From Pelomonas parva (GTDB taxonomy: Bacteria; Pseudomonadota; Gammaproteobacteria; Burkholderiales; Burkholderiaceae_C), in the NCBI RefSeq assembly GCF_043555835.1, contig NZ_JBIGHV010000009.1, positions 1 to 64,000 on the forward strand: DNA of 64,000 bases, given 5' to 3'. The first letter of the stretch is position 1. The number at the start of each line of letters is the position of its first letter. A program made the translations under genes and the position numbers. Under the pieces are notes generated by a model that was not told the DNA's origin, ran no database searches, and worked only from the letters and a program-made list of their open reading frames with translations. Shown piece by piece: positions 36,351 through 43,845 of this stretch.

Positions 36351-36803
36351 CGGGTAAATCCTGCAGCGCCGACTGACGATCTGGACCGCCGGCTGATCCT
36401 GCTGCTGCAGGCCAACGCCCGCGAAAGCACGGCCACGCTGGCGCGCAAGCTGGGCGTGGCGCGCACCACCGTCGTCGCCCGGCTGGCGCGGCTGGAGGCC
36501 AGCGGGCGCATCGTCGGCTACACGGCGCGGCTGGGTGGCGACGAAGCGGGCCGCAGCGTGCAGGCGTTTGTCGGCATCACCGTCAGCCCCAAGGCCGGGC
36601 GCGAGGTCGTCAAGCGGCTGACCGAACTGCCGGAGCTGCGCCAGCTCGCGTCCGTCAGCGGTGAGTTCGACTACATGGCGCTGCTGCGCGCCGACACTAC
36701 GGCCAGGCTCGACGCGCTGCTCGACGAGATCGGCGACATCGACGGCGTGCTGCGCACGAACAGTTCGGTCGTCCTTGCGCTGCGTGTCGACAGACAAACT
36801 TGA
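36339..36803 (+). CDS. Lrp/AsnC-family transcriptional regulator
   Basis: A 154-residue regulator with an N-terminal winged helix-turn-helix (LDRRLILLLQANARESTATLARKLGVARTTVVARLARLEASG) and a C-terminal amino-acid-binding RAM domain (VQAFVGITVSPKAGREVV, GEFDYMALLRADT). It is divergent from the saccharopine-dehydrogenase-like/ALDH7 pair and likely controls it, with lysine or aminoadipate as plausible effector; this is inference from position. The helically phased repeats in the 122-base gap are candidate binding sites. Confidence 0.92.
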   Translation: MDDSRVNPAAPTDDLDRRLILLLQANARESTATLARKLGVARTTVVARLARLEASGRIVGYTARLGGDEAGRSVQAFVGITVSPKAGREVVKRLTELPELRQLASVSGEFDYMALLRADTTARLDALLDEIGDIDGVLRTNSSVVLALRVDRQT

Positions 36804-36814
36804 TGGAGAACACG

Positions 36815-37387
36815 ATGATCTGGCTTGCCCTCGGCCTCACCCTCTTCCTCGGCATTCACCTGACCCGTGCGCTGGCGCCACGATGGCGCGACGCCCAGGT
36901 CGCCCGCCTCGGCGACAAGGGCTGGAAGGGTCTGTACACACTGGTGTCCGTCGTCGGCTTTGGCCTCATCCTGTGGGGCTACGCACAGGCACGCCTGACC
37001 CCTGTCGTGCTTTGGCAGCCGATCCGCGGCATGAACCACCTCGCGGCGCTGTTCATGCTCGTGGCGCTGATCCTGCTGGCTGCGGCCTACGTGCCGCGCA
37101 ACCACATCAAGGCCCGGCTGCTGCACCCGATGACGCTGTCGGTCAAGGTCTGGGCGCTGGCCCACCTGCTGGCCAACAACACGCTGGCCGACGTCATGCT
37201 GTTCGGCAGCTTCCTCGTCTGGGCCGTGCTCGTGTTCCGCGCGGCTCGGCGGCGGCCAGGGCCGGCGGTGGCTTCCCCGACGGCCGCGGGCACTGCGGCA
37301 ACCGTCGTGGTCGGCGTGGCGCTGTGGGCCTTCTTCGCGTTCTGGGCGCATGCGGCCTGGCTGGGCATCGCGCCGCTGGGGCGGTGA
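36815..37387 (+). CDS. NnrU-family membrane protein
   Basis: A 190-residue membrane protein with five to six predicted helices matching the NnrU family (LTLFLGIHLTRALAP, KGWKGLYTLVSVVGFGLILWGYAQAR, HPMTLSVKVWALAHLLANNTLADVMLFGSFLVW). NnrU was first linked to nitric oxide metabolism and the domain is also related to isoprenoid/carotenoid enzymes, so the role is uncertain. ATG 36815 is preferred because a GGAG site sits six bases before it; an ATG at 36803 overlaps the lrp stop. Confidence 0.88.
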   Translation: MIWLALGLTLFLGIHLTRALAPRWRDAQVARLGDKGWKGLYTLVSVVGFGLILWGYAQARLTPVVLWQPIRGMNHLAALFMLVALILLAAAYVPRNHIKARLLHPMTLSVKVWALAHLLANNTLADVMLFGSFLVWAVLVFRAARRRPGPAVASPTAAGTAATVVVGVALWAFFAFWAHAAWLGIAPLGR

Positions 37388-37434
37388 TCACGTGCGGCGG
37401 CGGGACGATTGCCGCTGCCAAGATCAACCCGAAG

Positions 37435-37716
37435 TCACCGATCCTCCTTGCGGATGTAGGAGAACCAGACCCAATAGGCGCCATACCAGAAGAAGCCGTT
37501 CAACATGAGGTGCGGTATCAACGCGCTGATGAATGCGTACGGTGCAGTCGCCCATACGATCACGCGGTGGGACCCTTTCCCGAAGGAGTTGATCTGCCCC
37601 TCCGCCAGCATGGATGCCAGGCCTACCGAATAGATGCCGCCCATCGCCGCTAGCGCCACAACGCAAAACCAGTAGGCAAGCCTCTCGTAGGGCATATCGC
37701 TTCTGCGGAAAGGCAT
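37435..37716 (-). CDS. Small two-helix membrane protein, unrecognised
   Basis: A 93-residue open frame with two likely membrane helices (YWFCVVALAAMGGIYSVGLAS and a segment around IVWATAPYAFISALIPHLML) and a basic C-terminal tail. Its composition is less GC-biased at third positions than neighbouring genes, hinting at relaxed selection or transfer. It lies three bases after the PanE-like gene on the same strand. I do not recognise the family. Confidence 0.55.
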   Translation of the reverse strand: MPFRRSDMPYERLAYWFCVVALAAMGGIYSVGLASMLAEGQINSFGKGSHRVIVWATAPYAFISALIPHLMLNGFFWYGAYWVWFSYIRKEDR

Positions 37717-37718
37717 GT

Positions 37719-38696
37719 CTAGCCTGCCCGAGACCGGCAAACGTCCATCAACCTCGTCAGCCCCAGCAGCGCATCCAGCATCGGCGTCGCCACCCCCAAC
37801 TGCTGCGCCAGCTCGCGCGGCGCGGCAAGCAGCGCGTCAGTCTCGATGGCACGGCCGGCTTCGATGTCCTGCAGCATCGAGGTCTTGAAGGCGCCCAGCG
37901 AGCGTGTGATGACATGCCGGTCCTGCGGCGTCTGCGCGATGGGGCAGCCCACCCGCTCGCCGATCAGCGCGGCCTCGCGCATGATGGCCGCCGTGAACTC
38001 GCGCACAAGGTCGTCGGCCAGGATGCGATCGGTCGTCGCGCGGGTCAGTGCAGACACGGGGTTGGTGGTCATGTTGCCCCACAGCTTGTAGAACACCTCG
38101 CGCTGGATGCTGTCCACGGCCCGGGCGCCGAAGCCGGCGCCAACGAGCCGCGCGGCCAGCGCCGTCACTGACTCGCTGGTGCCGCCCACCGCCTCGCCGA
38201 TCAGCAGGCCGTTGCCCAACACGTGATGCACCCAGCCCGGCCCGCGCAGCGCGCAGCTGGCATGCACGACACAGCCGATGACGCGCTCGGGCGGGATCGC
38301 GGCGGCGATGCGGCCGTCGGGGTCCACGCAGGTCAGCGTCAGCCCCGGCACCGGAAGGCCGGCAGTGAACCACCAGGGCAGGCCGTTCAGCGCCGTCAGC
38401 ACGCGCGTGCCGGGCCCCAGCAGCTGGGCGACCTGCGCGGCCACGCCGGCGATGGCCGGCCCCTTGACGGCGAGGATGACCAGATCCTGCAGGCCCAGCT
38501 CGGCCGGGTCGTCGCTCACGCGCAGCGGTGCGCACCAGCTGTCCTCGCCGCTGTCCAGCCGCAGGCCGCGCTCGCGCACGGCGGCCAATGTGTCGCCCCG
38601 GACGAGCGCGCAGACGCGCAGGCCCTCGACGCGTTGCAGATGCGCGGCCAGCCAGCCGCCGATGGCCCCGAGGCCGACGATGCAGACCTTAAACAT
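37719..38696 (-). CDS. 2-dehydropantoate 2-reductase (PanE/ApbA family)
   Basis: A 325-residue NADPH-dependent ketopantoate-reductase-family protein. The Rossmann motif is GLGAIGGWLAAHL, the conserved AVKG is in LVILAVKGPAIAG, and the catalytic lysine and asparagine lie in REVFYKLWGNMTTNPVSAL. PanE makes pantoate in coenzyme A synthesis, but many genomes encode paralogues of unknown 2-oxoacid specificity, and no other pantothenate gene is nearby. The substrate is therefore uncertain. Confidence 0.87.
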   Translation of the reverse strand: MFKVCIVGLGAIGGWLAAHLQRVEGLRVCALVRGDTLAAVRERGLRLDSGEDSWCAPLRVSDDPAELGLQDLVILAVKGPAIAGVAAQVAQLLGPGTRVLTALNGLPWWFTAGLPVPGLTLTCVDPDGRIAAAIPPERVIGCVVHASCALRGPGWVHHVLGNGLLIGEAVGGTSESVTALAARLVGAGFGARAVDSIQREVFYKLWGNMTTNPVSALTRATTDRILADDLVREFTAAIMREAALIGERVGCPIAQTPQDRHVITRSLGAFKTSMLQDIEAGRAIETDALLAAPRELAQQLGVATPMLDALLGLTRLMDVCRSRAG

Positions 38697-38773
38697 GAGG
38701 ATCAGTCTCGCATGCGTGCTTGTCCCGGCGCGGGCCGGCCGCCATCATCTGCCGACCCCTTCAGGAGACAGAC

Positions 38774-41011
38774 ATGGCCACCAAGACCAAGAAGCCCGTC
38801 ACAGCCAAGAAGGCAGCCGCCAACGCCACGCCGACCCCCAAGCTCGACGCCCGCCCCGACCGGCTGGACCTGCGCGACCTCGTCTACCGCGCGCCGCTGC
38901 GCTCGCTGCCCGGCCGCTGGCCGCGCGACGCCGACCTGAAGAAGCTGCTGCCCAGCTACGTCGCCGCCGGCCGCATCCTCAACCAGGGCAACGAAGGCGC
39001 CTGCACCGGTTTCGGCCTGGCCTGTGTCACGAACTACCTGTACTGGCTGCGTCATCTCGACCAGCCCGCGCGCGGCCGCAAGCTGCCTGAACTCGTCAGC
39101 CCGCGCATGTACTACGAGCTGGCCAAGCTCTACGACGAATGGCCGGGCCAGGACTATGAGGGCTCGTCCTGCCGGGGCGCGCTGAAGGGCTGGCACAAGC
39201 ACGGCGTCTGCTCGGAGGCGCTGTGGCCCTACCCGCTCGACAGCAACGGCGGCGGCGTCTTCGAGCGCCCCGCAGCCGGCTGGGACGACGACGCCCCGCG
39301 CCGGCCTCTGGGCGTCTACTACCGCGTCGACAAGCGCAGCATCGTCGACCTGCAGGCCGCCATCTACGAGATCGGCGCCATCTATGTGTCGGCCGACGTG
39401 CACGACGGCTGGGGCGTGGCGAGCGCCGCGCTGCCCGACAGCCATGACAAGCTGCCGCGCATCGCGCGCATGAAGAACGTGACCGGCGGCCACGCCTTCG
39501 CGCTGGTGGGCTTCAACGAGCGCGGTTTCGTCGTGCAGAACAGCTGGGGCACGGGCTGGGGCGCCGCCGGCTTTGCCGTGCTGCCGTATGAAGACTGGGT
39601 CACCAACGGCAACGACGCCTGGGCCGTCGCCCTGGGCGTGCCGCAGGATCTGTCGGACGTGAAGGTACGCCAGCCCACCGTGAAGAGTGGCACCAAGGCA
39701 ACCGCCCGCGCGGCCAGCGGCTTTCGCGTCATGGCCGGGCGCGGCCTCGGCGATGTCGCCGCGACGCTGTGCGAGGGCGACAACCCGCAGGACGACCCCT
39801 GGCCCGTCAACCACGAGTTCGCGCACAAGCCCTACCAGCCGCTGCGCACCGACGCGGCCTACACGCACACGCTGGTCTCGGGCAACGACGGCCAGCTGAT
39901 GTCGACAGACTTCACACGCGACCGCGCCGACCGCGAGGGCCTGGCGCGCGAGTTGGTCGTCGAACGCCCGCTGGCCTGGTTCAAGGGCAGCCAGGCCAAA
40001 ACCCTGAAGCTCGCCCTGTATGCCCACGGCGGCCTGAACTCCGAGGCCGGCTCCATCCAGCGCATCCGCATGCTGGCGCCCTACTTCCTCGCCAACGGCA
40101 TCTACCCGCTGTTCTTCACCTGGAAGACCGGGCCCATCGAGACCTTGAACCACATGCTGGCGGACCTGGCCCACCGCATCGTCGACGACAAGCGCAGCGA
40201 GGGCTGGCTGGAGCGCCTGCGCGATGCCGCCGCCGAGGCCAAGGATCGCGCCATCGAGGCCGTGGGCCGCCAGTTCGCGCGCGGCATCTGGAGCGAGATG
40301 CGCGAGAACGCCGCCGGCGGCGAGACGGACGGCCATGTGCTGGACCTCACCGCCGACCTGCTGCGCGAACTGCAGGCCGCGCTGGACAAGCGCGGCAGGG
40401 CGCTGGAGCTGCACCTCGTCGGCCACTCGGCCGGCTCCATCCTGCTGGGCCACCTGCTCGGGCGGCTGAGCCCGCTCGGCGGGCCCGGCATCGTGCCGGC
40501 CGCCAGCTGCGAGCTGTACGCCGCCGCCTGCTCCAGCGGCTTCGCCGTCCGGCACTACGGCGCCGCCGACCAGGCCGGCGTGCTGTCGCTGAACAACCTG
40601 CACCTGCATGTACTGACCGATGCCAACGAACGCGCCGACGGCCTGCCCACGGCCGAGCACGACATCTATGGCAAGTCGCTGCTCTACCTGGTGTCGCGCG
40701 CGCTGGACGATGTGCGCAAGCAGCCGCTGCTGGGCATGGAGCGCGCCCTCGTCGCCGAGGACCCGATGTGGCTGGGCGACCAGTGGGCCGACGGCCAGGC
40801 TCGCCAGGACATCGAGGACTGGCGCAAGCTCTGGCCGGCCGGCGACCTGCTGCACCCCGTGACGGCGCCCAAGGTGCGCACGACCAAGATGGGCGACCAG
40901 ATCGGGGCCAGCCACGGCAGCTTCGACAGCAACATCGACGTGCTGACGGGCACGCTGGAGCGCATTCGCGGCGCCAAGCTGGTGGCGCCGATGGAATGGC
41001 TGGACTACTGA
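38774..41011 (+). CDS. Papain-like (C1) peptidase fused to an alpha/beta hydrolase
   Basis: The 745-residue product joins two enzyme-like modules. Residues 1-25 are a lysine/alanine-rich leader without a signal peptide. Residues about 30-300 form a C1 papain-like domain: Gln71 and nucleophile Cys77 in NQGNEGACTGFG, His240 in GGHAFALVGF, Asn256 in QNSWGTGWG. Residues about 410-700 form an alpha/beta hydrolase with an oxyanion-type strand (ALYAHGGLNSE) and a nucleophile elbow GHSAGS (Ser552). A strong AGGAGA ribosome site precedes ATG 38774. Both catalytic sets look complete. Neighbours (PanE-like, PEP-CTERM) give no functional clue. Location is probably cytoplasmic unless a non-classical route exports it. 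Confidence 0.85.
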   Translation: MATKTKKPVTAKKAAANATPTPKLDARPDRLDLRDLVYRAPLRSLPGRWPRDADLKKLLPSYVAAGRILNQGNEGACTGFGLACVTNYLYWLRHLDQPARGRKLPELVSPRMYYELAKLYDEWPGQDYEGSSCRGALKGWHKHGVCSEALWPYPLDSNGGGVFERPAAGWDDDAPRRPLGVYYRVDKRSIVDLQAAIYEIGAIYVSADVHDGWGVASAALPDSHDKLPRIARMKNVTGGHAFALVGFNERGFVVQNSWGTGWGAAGFAVLPYEDWVTNGNDAWAVALGVPQDLSDVKVRQPTVKSGTKATARAASGFRVMAGRGLGDVAATLCEGDNPQDDPWPVNHEFAHKPYQPLRTDAAYTHTLVSGNDGQLMSTDFTRDRADREGLARELVVERPLAWFKGSQAKTLKLALYAHGGLNSEAGSIQRIRMLAPYFLANGIYPLFFTWKTGPIETLNHMLADLAHRIVDDKRSEGWLERLRDAAAEAKDRAIEAVGRQFARGIWSEMRENAAGGETDGHVLDLTADLLRELQAALDKRGRALELHLVGHSAGSILLGHLLGRLSPLGGPGIVPAASCELYAAACSSGFAVRHYGAADQAGVLSLNNLHLHVLTDANERADGLPTAEHDIYGKSLLYLVSRALDDVRKQPLLGMERALVAEDPMWLGDQWADGQARQDIEDWRKLWPAGDLLHPVTAPKVRTTKMGDQIGASHGSFDSNIDVLTGTLERIRGAKLVAPMEWLDY

Positions 41012-41044
41012 CCTCCGGTGCGCGAACTCACCGGCAAAGCGTTG

Positions 41045-41728
41045 CTAGCGCGAAGCAGGCGCTCCGCGCTGACGCCGCGAGCGCAGCCCGAGCAGGCCGA
41101 CAGGCAGCAGCCCCGCCAGCATGAGGGCCACCGAGCCCGGCTCAGGCACCGCAGCGGCGTAGGTGAACCCGTCTGAATAGTGATAGTCCGGCGCACCGAA
41201 GATCGGCAGCGGGCCGCCCAACGTCGTGTCGCTGATCATGTCCGTGTCCGTGCATTCCGTCTGCTCGTCGTCCCAGGTACAGGCTGCCGCCGATGCCAGC
41301 GCATACGAAAACTCCAGCCGATCAAACGTCAAGCCGACGGTCAGCGGTGTCGTGTTCGCGCCGACGTGCACATGGCTCGATTCATCATCCGTTGCCGAGA
41401 AGCTGTACACCTGTTGCCCGGCCAGGCTCAGCAACACGGTGACGTTGCCGACCCGGCGTGCACTCTCGTCGGCCGAAAGCGCGAAGACGGCGAAGTAGTC
41501 ATCCGTTGCAGTGACCGTCCACGCCATGCCCGGCTGGGCAAGCAGTGCGTATGTGAAGGAGTCACCCGGGTCCAGCATCACGCCGGTCGGCGCTTGGCTG
41601 CCAGCCGCAGCGGCCGCCTTGTTGGCGCCCAGGTAGTCGACCTCGAAGCTGAAGCTTGTCGCCTGAGCAGCCGTGGAAAACAGGGCAGCAACAGCCAGCA
41701 CCCCAACGGACAAGACGGATCGACGCAT
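41045..41728 (-). CDS. PEP-CTERM sorting-signal protein
   Basis: A 227-residue exported protein with an N-terminal signal peptide (MRRSVLSVGVLAVAALFSTAAQA), a beta-rich middle of unknown fold with one CTWDDEQTEC cysteine pair, and a C-terminal PEP-CTERM tail: VPEPGS, a hydrophobic helix and a basic end (LRSRRQRG). PEP-CTERM proteins are processed by the exosortase EpsH/XrtA system and usually relate to the extracellular matrix. No exosortase lies in this window. It converges on the fusion gene. Confidence 0.9.
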   Translation of the reverse strand: MRRSVLSVGVLAVAALFSTAAQATSFSFEVDYLGANKAAAAAGSQAPTGVMLDPGDSFTYALLAQPGMAWTVTATDDYFAVFALSADESARRVGNVTVLLSLAGQQVYSFSATDDESSHVHVGANTTPLTVGLTFDRLEFSYALASAAACTWDDEQTECTDTDMISDTTLGGPLPIFGAPDYHYSDGFTYAAAVPEPGSVALMLAGLLPVGLLGLRSRRQRGAPASR

Positions 41729-41830
41729 GGAGAACTCCTGTCAACAGACGCGCCGATACTACTGACACCCTTATTCGCGCGCACCCCTCATTGCAAGGGT
41801 CGCGCGCCCAATCGGACAGATTGCAATTCG

Positions 41831-42250
41831 ATGCATTACCTACACACCATGGTCCGCGTCAGCGACCTCGACGCCTCGCTGAAGTTCTACTGCGACGCAC
41901 TTGGCCTGCGGGAACTGCGCCGCACTGAGCATGAAGCCGGCCGATTCACGCTGATCTTCCTGGCCGCGCCGGGCGACGATGCGGCGCAAGTCGAGCTGAC
42001 CCACAACTGGGACGAGTCCGGCTACACCGGCGGCCGCAACTTCGGCCACCTGGCCTATGCGGTGGACGACATCTACGCCGCCTGCCAGAAGCTGATGGAC
42101 CACGGCGTGCTCATCAACCGCCCGCCGCGCGACGGCCGCATGGCCTTCGTGCGCTCGCCGGACGGCATCTCCATCGAGCTGCTTCAGCACGGCCCCGCGC
42201 TGGCCCCGGCCGAGCCGTGGGCGTCGATGCCCAACACGGGCAGCTGGTAA
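41831..42250 (+). CDS. gloA: Lactoylglutathione lyase (glyoxalase I)
   Basis: GloA detoxifies methylglyoxal by converting its glutathione hemithioacetal to lactoylglutathione. The 139 residues carry the four metal ligands in family positions: His5 (MHYLHTMVRV), Glu in QVELTHNWDE, His in FGHLAYAVDD and Glu in GISIELLQHG. The sequence is typical of the nickel-type bacterial enzyme. It is divergent from the PEP-CTERM gene and ends two bases before the flavoprotein gene on the other strand. Confidence 0.94.
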   Translation: MHYLHTMVRVSDLDASLKFYCDALGLRELRRTEHEAGRFTLIFLAAPGDDAAQVELTHNWDESGYTGGRNFGHLAYAVDDIYAACQKLMDHGVLINRPPRDGRMAFVRSPDGISIELLQHGPALAPAEPWASMPNTGSW

Positions 42251-42251
42251 C

Positions 42252-43496
42252 TCAAAGGCCGAGGCTGTCGGCCCAGATGTTGTCGGCCCAGCCCTGCGCA
42301 TAGGCCGCTTCCGCCGCGCTCGCGGCGGGCGACACGCCGCCCGAGCCGGGCACCGTCTTCATCGTCTTTTCGGCCGCGTCGTACTGGTGGACCGAGGCCA
42401 CGTGCATGGCCTCTTCGGGTGTGACGAAGCTGTAGCAGGTGTTCATCACCACCGGCGCAGGGTTGACCGCCTCGCCCTTCAGCAACGCCAGCACGGCCGC
42501 CGCCGCGACCTTGGCCTGCTGGTTGGCGAGATGGGCCGACTTGGGCATGCCGGGCGCCGACAGGATGGCGTCGCCGACGACGTGCACGCCGCGCGCGGCC
42601 TGGGCCTGCATCGTCAACCAGTCGATGCCCACCCAGCGGCGGTTCACGTTGGCGAAGTCCCTCGCCAGGTCGCCGGCGCGCTGCGGCGGGATGAGGTTGA
42701 GCACATCGGCCTTGACATCCTCGAACTCGAAGCGCGCGACGCCGCCAGCCACCTCCTTCAGCTCGGCATTGGGCCGGTACTCCAGCACGCCGGCGTGGTG
42801 CTGGGCAAAGGCGCGCTCGAACAGCGACTTCTTGCTCTGCACCTCGGGGTTGGCGTCCAGCACCAGCAGCTTGGCGCGCGGCTTGGCGCGACGCAGCCAG
42901 GACGCGATCAGGCAGGCGCGCTCGTAGGGCCCGGGCGGGCAGCGGTAGGGCGCCTTGGGGATGCTCACCAGCACGACGCCGCCATCGGGCAGGTCCTGCA
43001 GCTGGCGGCGCAGCGCCAGCGTCTGCAGGCCGGCCTTCCAGGCGTGGACGGCGCGGCCGTTGTCATAGGCCGCGGCCAGGCCGGGGATGTCGTCGAGCAT
43101 GAAGTCGACGCCCGGCGCGAGCACGAGTCGATCCCAGCGCAGCGCCGTGCCATCGGCCAGCCGCACGGACTTGCCCGCCGGGTCGATGGCCACGACCTCG
43201 CCGCGGACGCGCCTCACACCCTCGGCCTCCAGGCCCGCATAGCCCTGCCCGATGCTGATGGCATCTCGCGCACCGGCGATGACGAGGTTGGACATGGGGC
43301 AGGAGATGAAGCCCTCGTTGCGCTCCACCAGCGTCACGTCGACATCTGCGCCGCCCCACAGCTTGAGATAGCGCGCCGCCGTCGCGCCGCCAAAGCCGCC
43401 GCCCACGACGACGACACGGCCGAGCGCCGCGGCCATCGTCGCGCAGCCGGCCAGCGCCAGGCCGCCCGCCGCGATGAGCTGCCGCCGCGCGATCAT
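42252..43496 (-). CDS. fccB: Flavocytochrome c sulfide dehydrogenase, flavoprotein subunit
   Basis: A 414-residue exported FAD protein that oxidises sulfide and passes electrons to a small cytochrome c. It has a twin-arginine start (ARRQLIAAGG), a hydrophobic stretch ending in a lipobox-like LAGC, the FAD motif RVVVVGGGFGGATAARYL, redox cysteines in FISCPMSN and in APYRCPPGPYERAC, and the C-terminal FCSD-specific region (NTCYSFVTPEEAMHVASVHQYD). The start overlaps the stop of the cytochrome gene (43493-43496). If the LAGC is used it would be membrane-tethered, which is unusual for this subunit. Quinone-linked variants cannot be ruled out. Confidence 0.9.
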   Translation of the reverse strand: MIARRQLIAAGGLALAGCATMAAALGRVVVVGGGFGGATAARYLKLWGGADVDVTLVERNEGFISCPMSNLVIAGARDAISIGQGYAGLEAEGVRRVRGEVVAIDPAGKSVRLADGTALRWDRLVLAPGVDFMLDDIPGLAAAYDNGRAVHAWKAGLQTLALRRQLQDLPDGGVVLVSIPKAPYRCPPGPYERACLIASWLRRAKPRAKLLVLDANPEVQSKKSLFERAFAQHHAGVLEYRPNAELKEVAGGVARFEFEDVKADVLNLIPPQRAGDLARDFANVNRRWVGIDWLTMQAQAARGVHVVGDAILSAPGMPKSAHLANQQAKVAAAAVLALLKGEAVNPAPVVMNTCYSFVTPEEAMHVASVHQYDAAEKTMKTVPGSGGVSPAASAAEAAYAQGWADNIWADSLGL

Positions 43497-43837
43497 GGCT
43501 TGGCCTGGGCGGCGAAGTAGCCAGCGATGAGACGCAGCTGCTCCTCCGTGTAGCCCTTGACGATCTGCGGCATGACCGTGCCCGGCTGGCGGCCGCTGCG
43601 GTAGTTGGCCAGCGCCTCCAGCATGGTCTCGGCCTTCATCCCGGCCAGCGGCGGCATGACCGTGCCACGCGGACGGCCGTGGGTGCCGTGGCAGCTGGCG
43701 CAGGTGGCGGCGAGGCTGCGCGCCCTCGTCATGTCCTGCGCCAGGGCAGGAAAGCCAAATGCAACCACTGAGACACAGAGGCACAGAGAAAAGACAGAAG
43801 TTCCTCTGTGTCTCCGTGCCTCTGTGGTTGCATTCAT
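43493..43837 (-). CDS. Small c-type cytochrome, FccA/SoxE-like
   Basis: A 114-residue periplasmic monohaem cytochrome c with CASCH (about residues 46-50), GRPRGTVMPPLAGM and the distal methionine in PGTVMPQIVKGY. It is the likely electron acceptor of the flavoprotein encoded directly downstream. The signal peptide (residues 1-34) is encoded mostly by an inverted-repeat element (43759-43834), so its first half has an odd composition (TEARRHRG then a cysteine-containing core SLCLCVSVVAF). No good ribosome site precedes the ATG, only eight bases after midA. The mature protein is convincing; the start is less so. Confidence 0.82.
   Translation of the reverse strand: MNATTEARRHRGTSVFSLCLCVSVVAFGFPALAQDMTRARSLAATCASCHGTHGRPRGTVMPPLAGMKAETMLEALANYRSGRQPGTVMPQIVKGYTEEQLRLIAGYFAAQAKP
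43759..43834. repeat. Palindromic CACAGAG-type intergenic repeat inside a signal peptide
   Basis: The 76-base element has two inverted arms that both begin ATGCAACCAC from the outside and continue with short CACAGAG/CACGGAG direct repeats, around a central AAAAGACAGAAG. Its base composition is far from the surrounding GC-rich coding. Elements of this style are scattered in many proteobacterial genomes as intergenic repeats. Here it overlaps codons of the cytochrome signal peptide. Confidence 0.75.
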
Positions 43838-43845
43838 GATGTGGT

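Noticed and set aside
38702..40915. A 737-codon minus-strand frame
   Set aside because: It is antisense to the papain/hydrolase fusion, whose catalytic residues and ribosome site support the plus strand.
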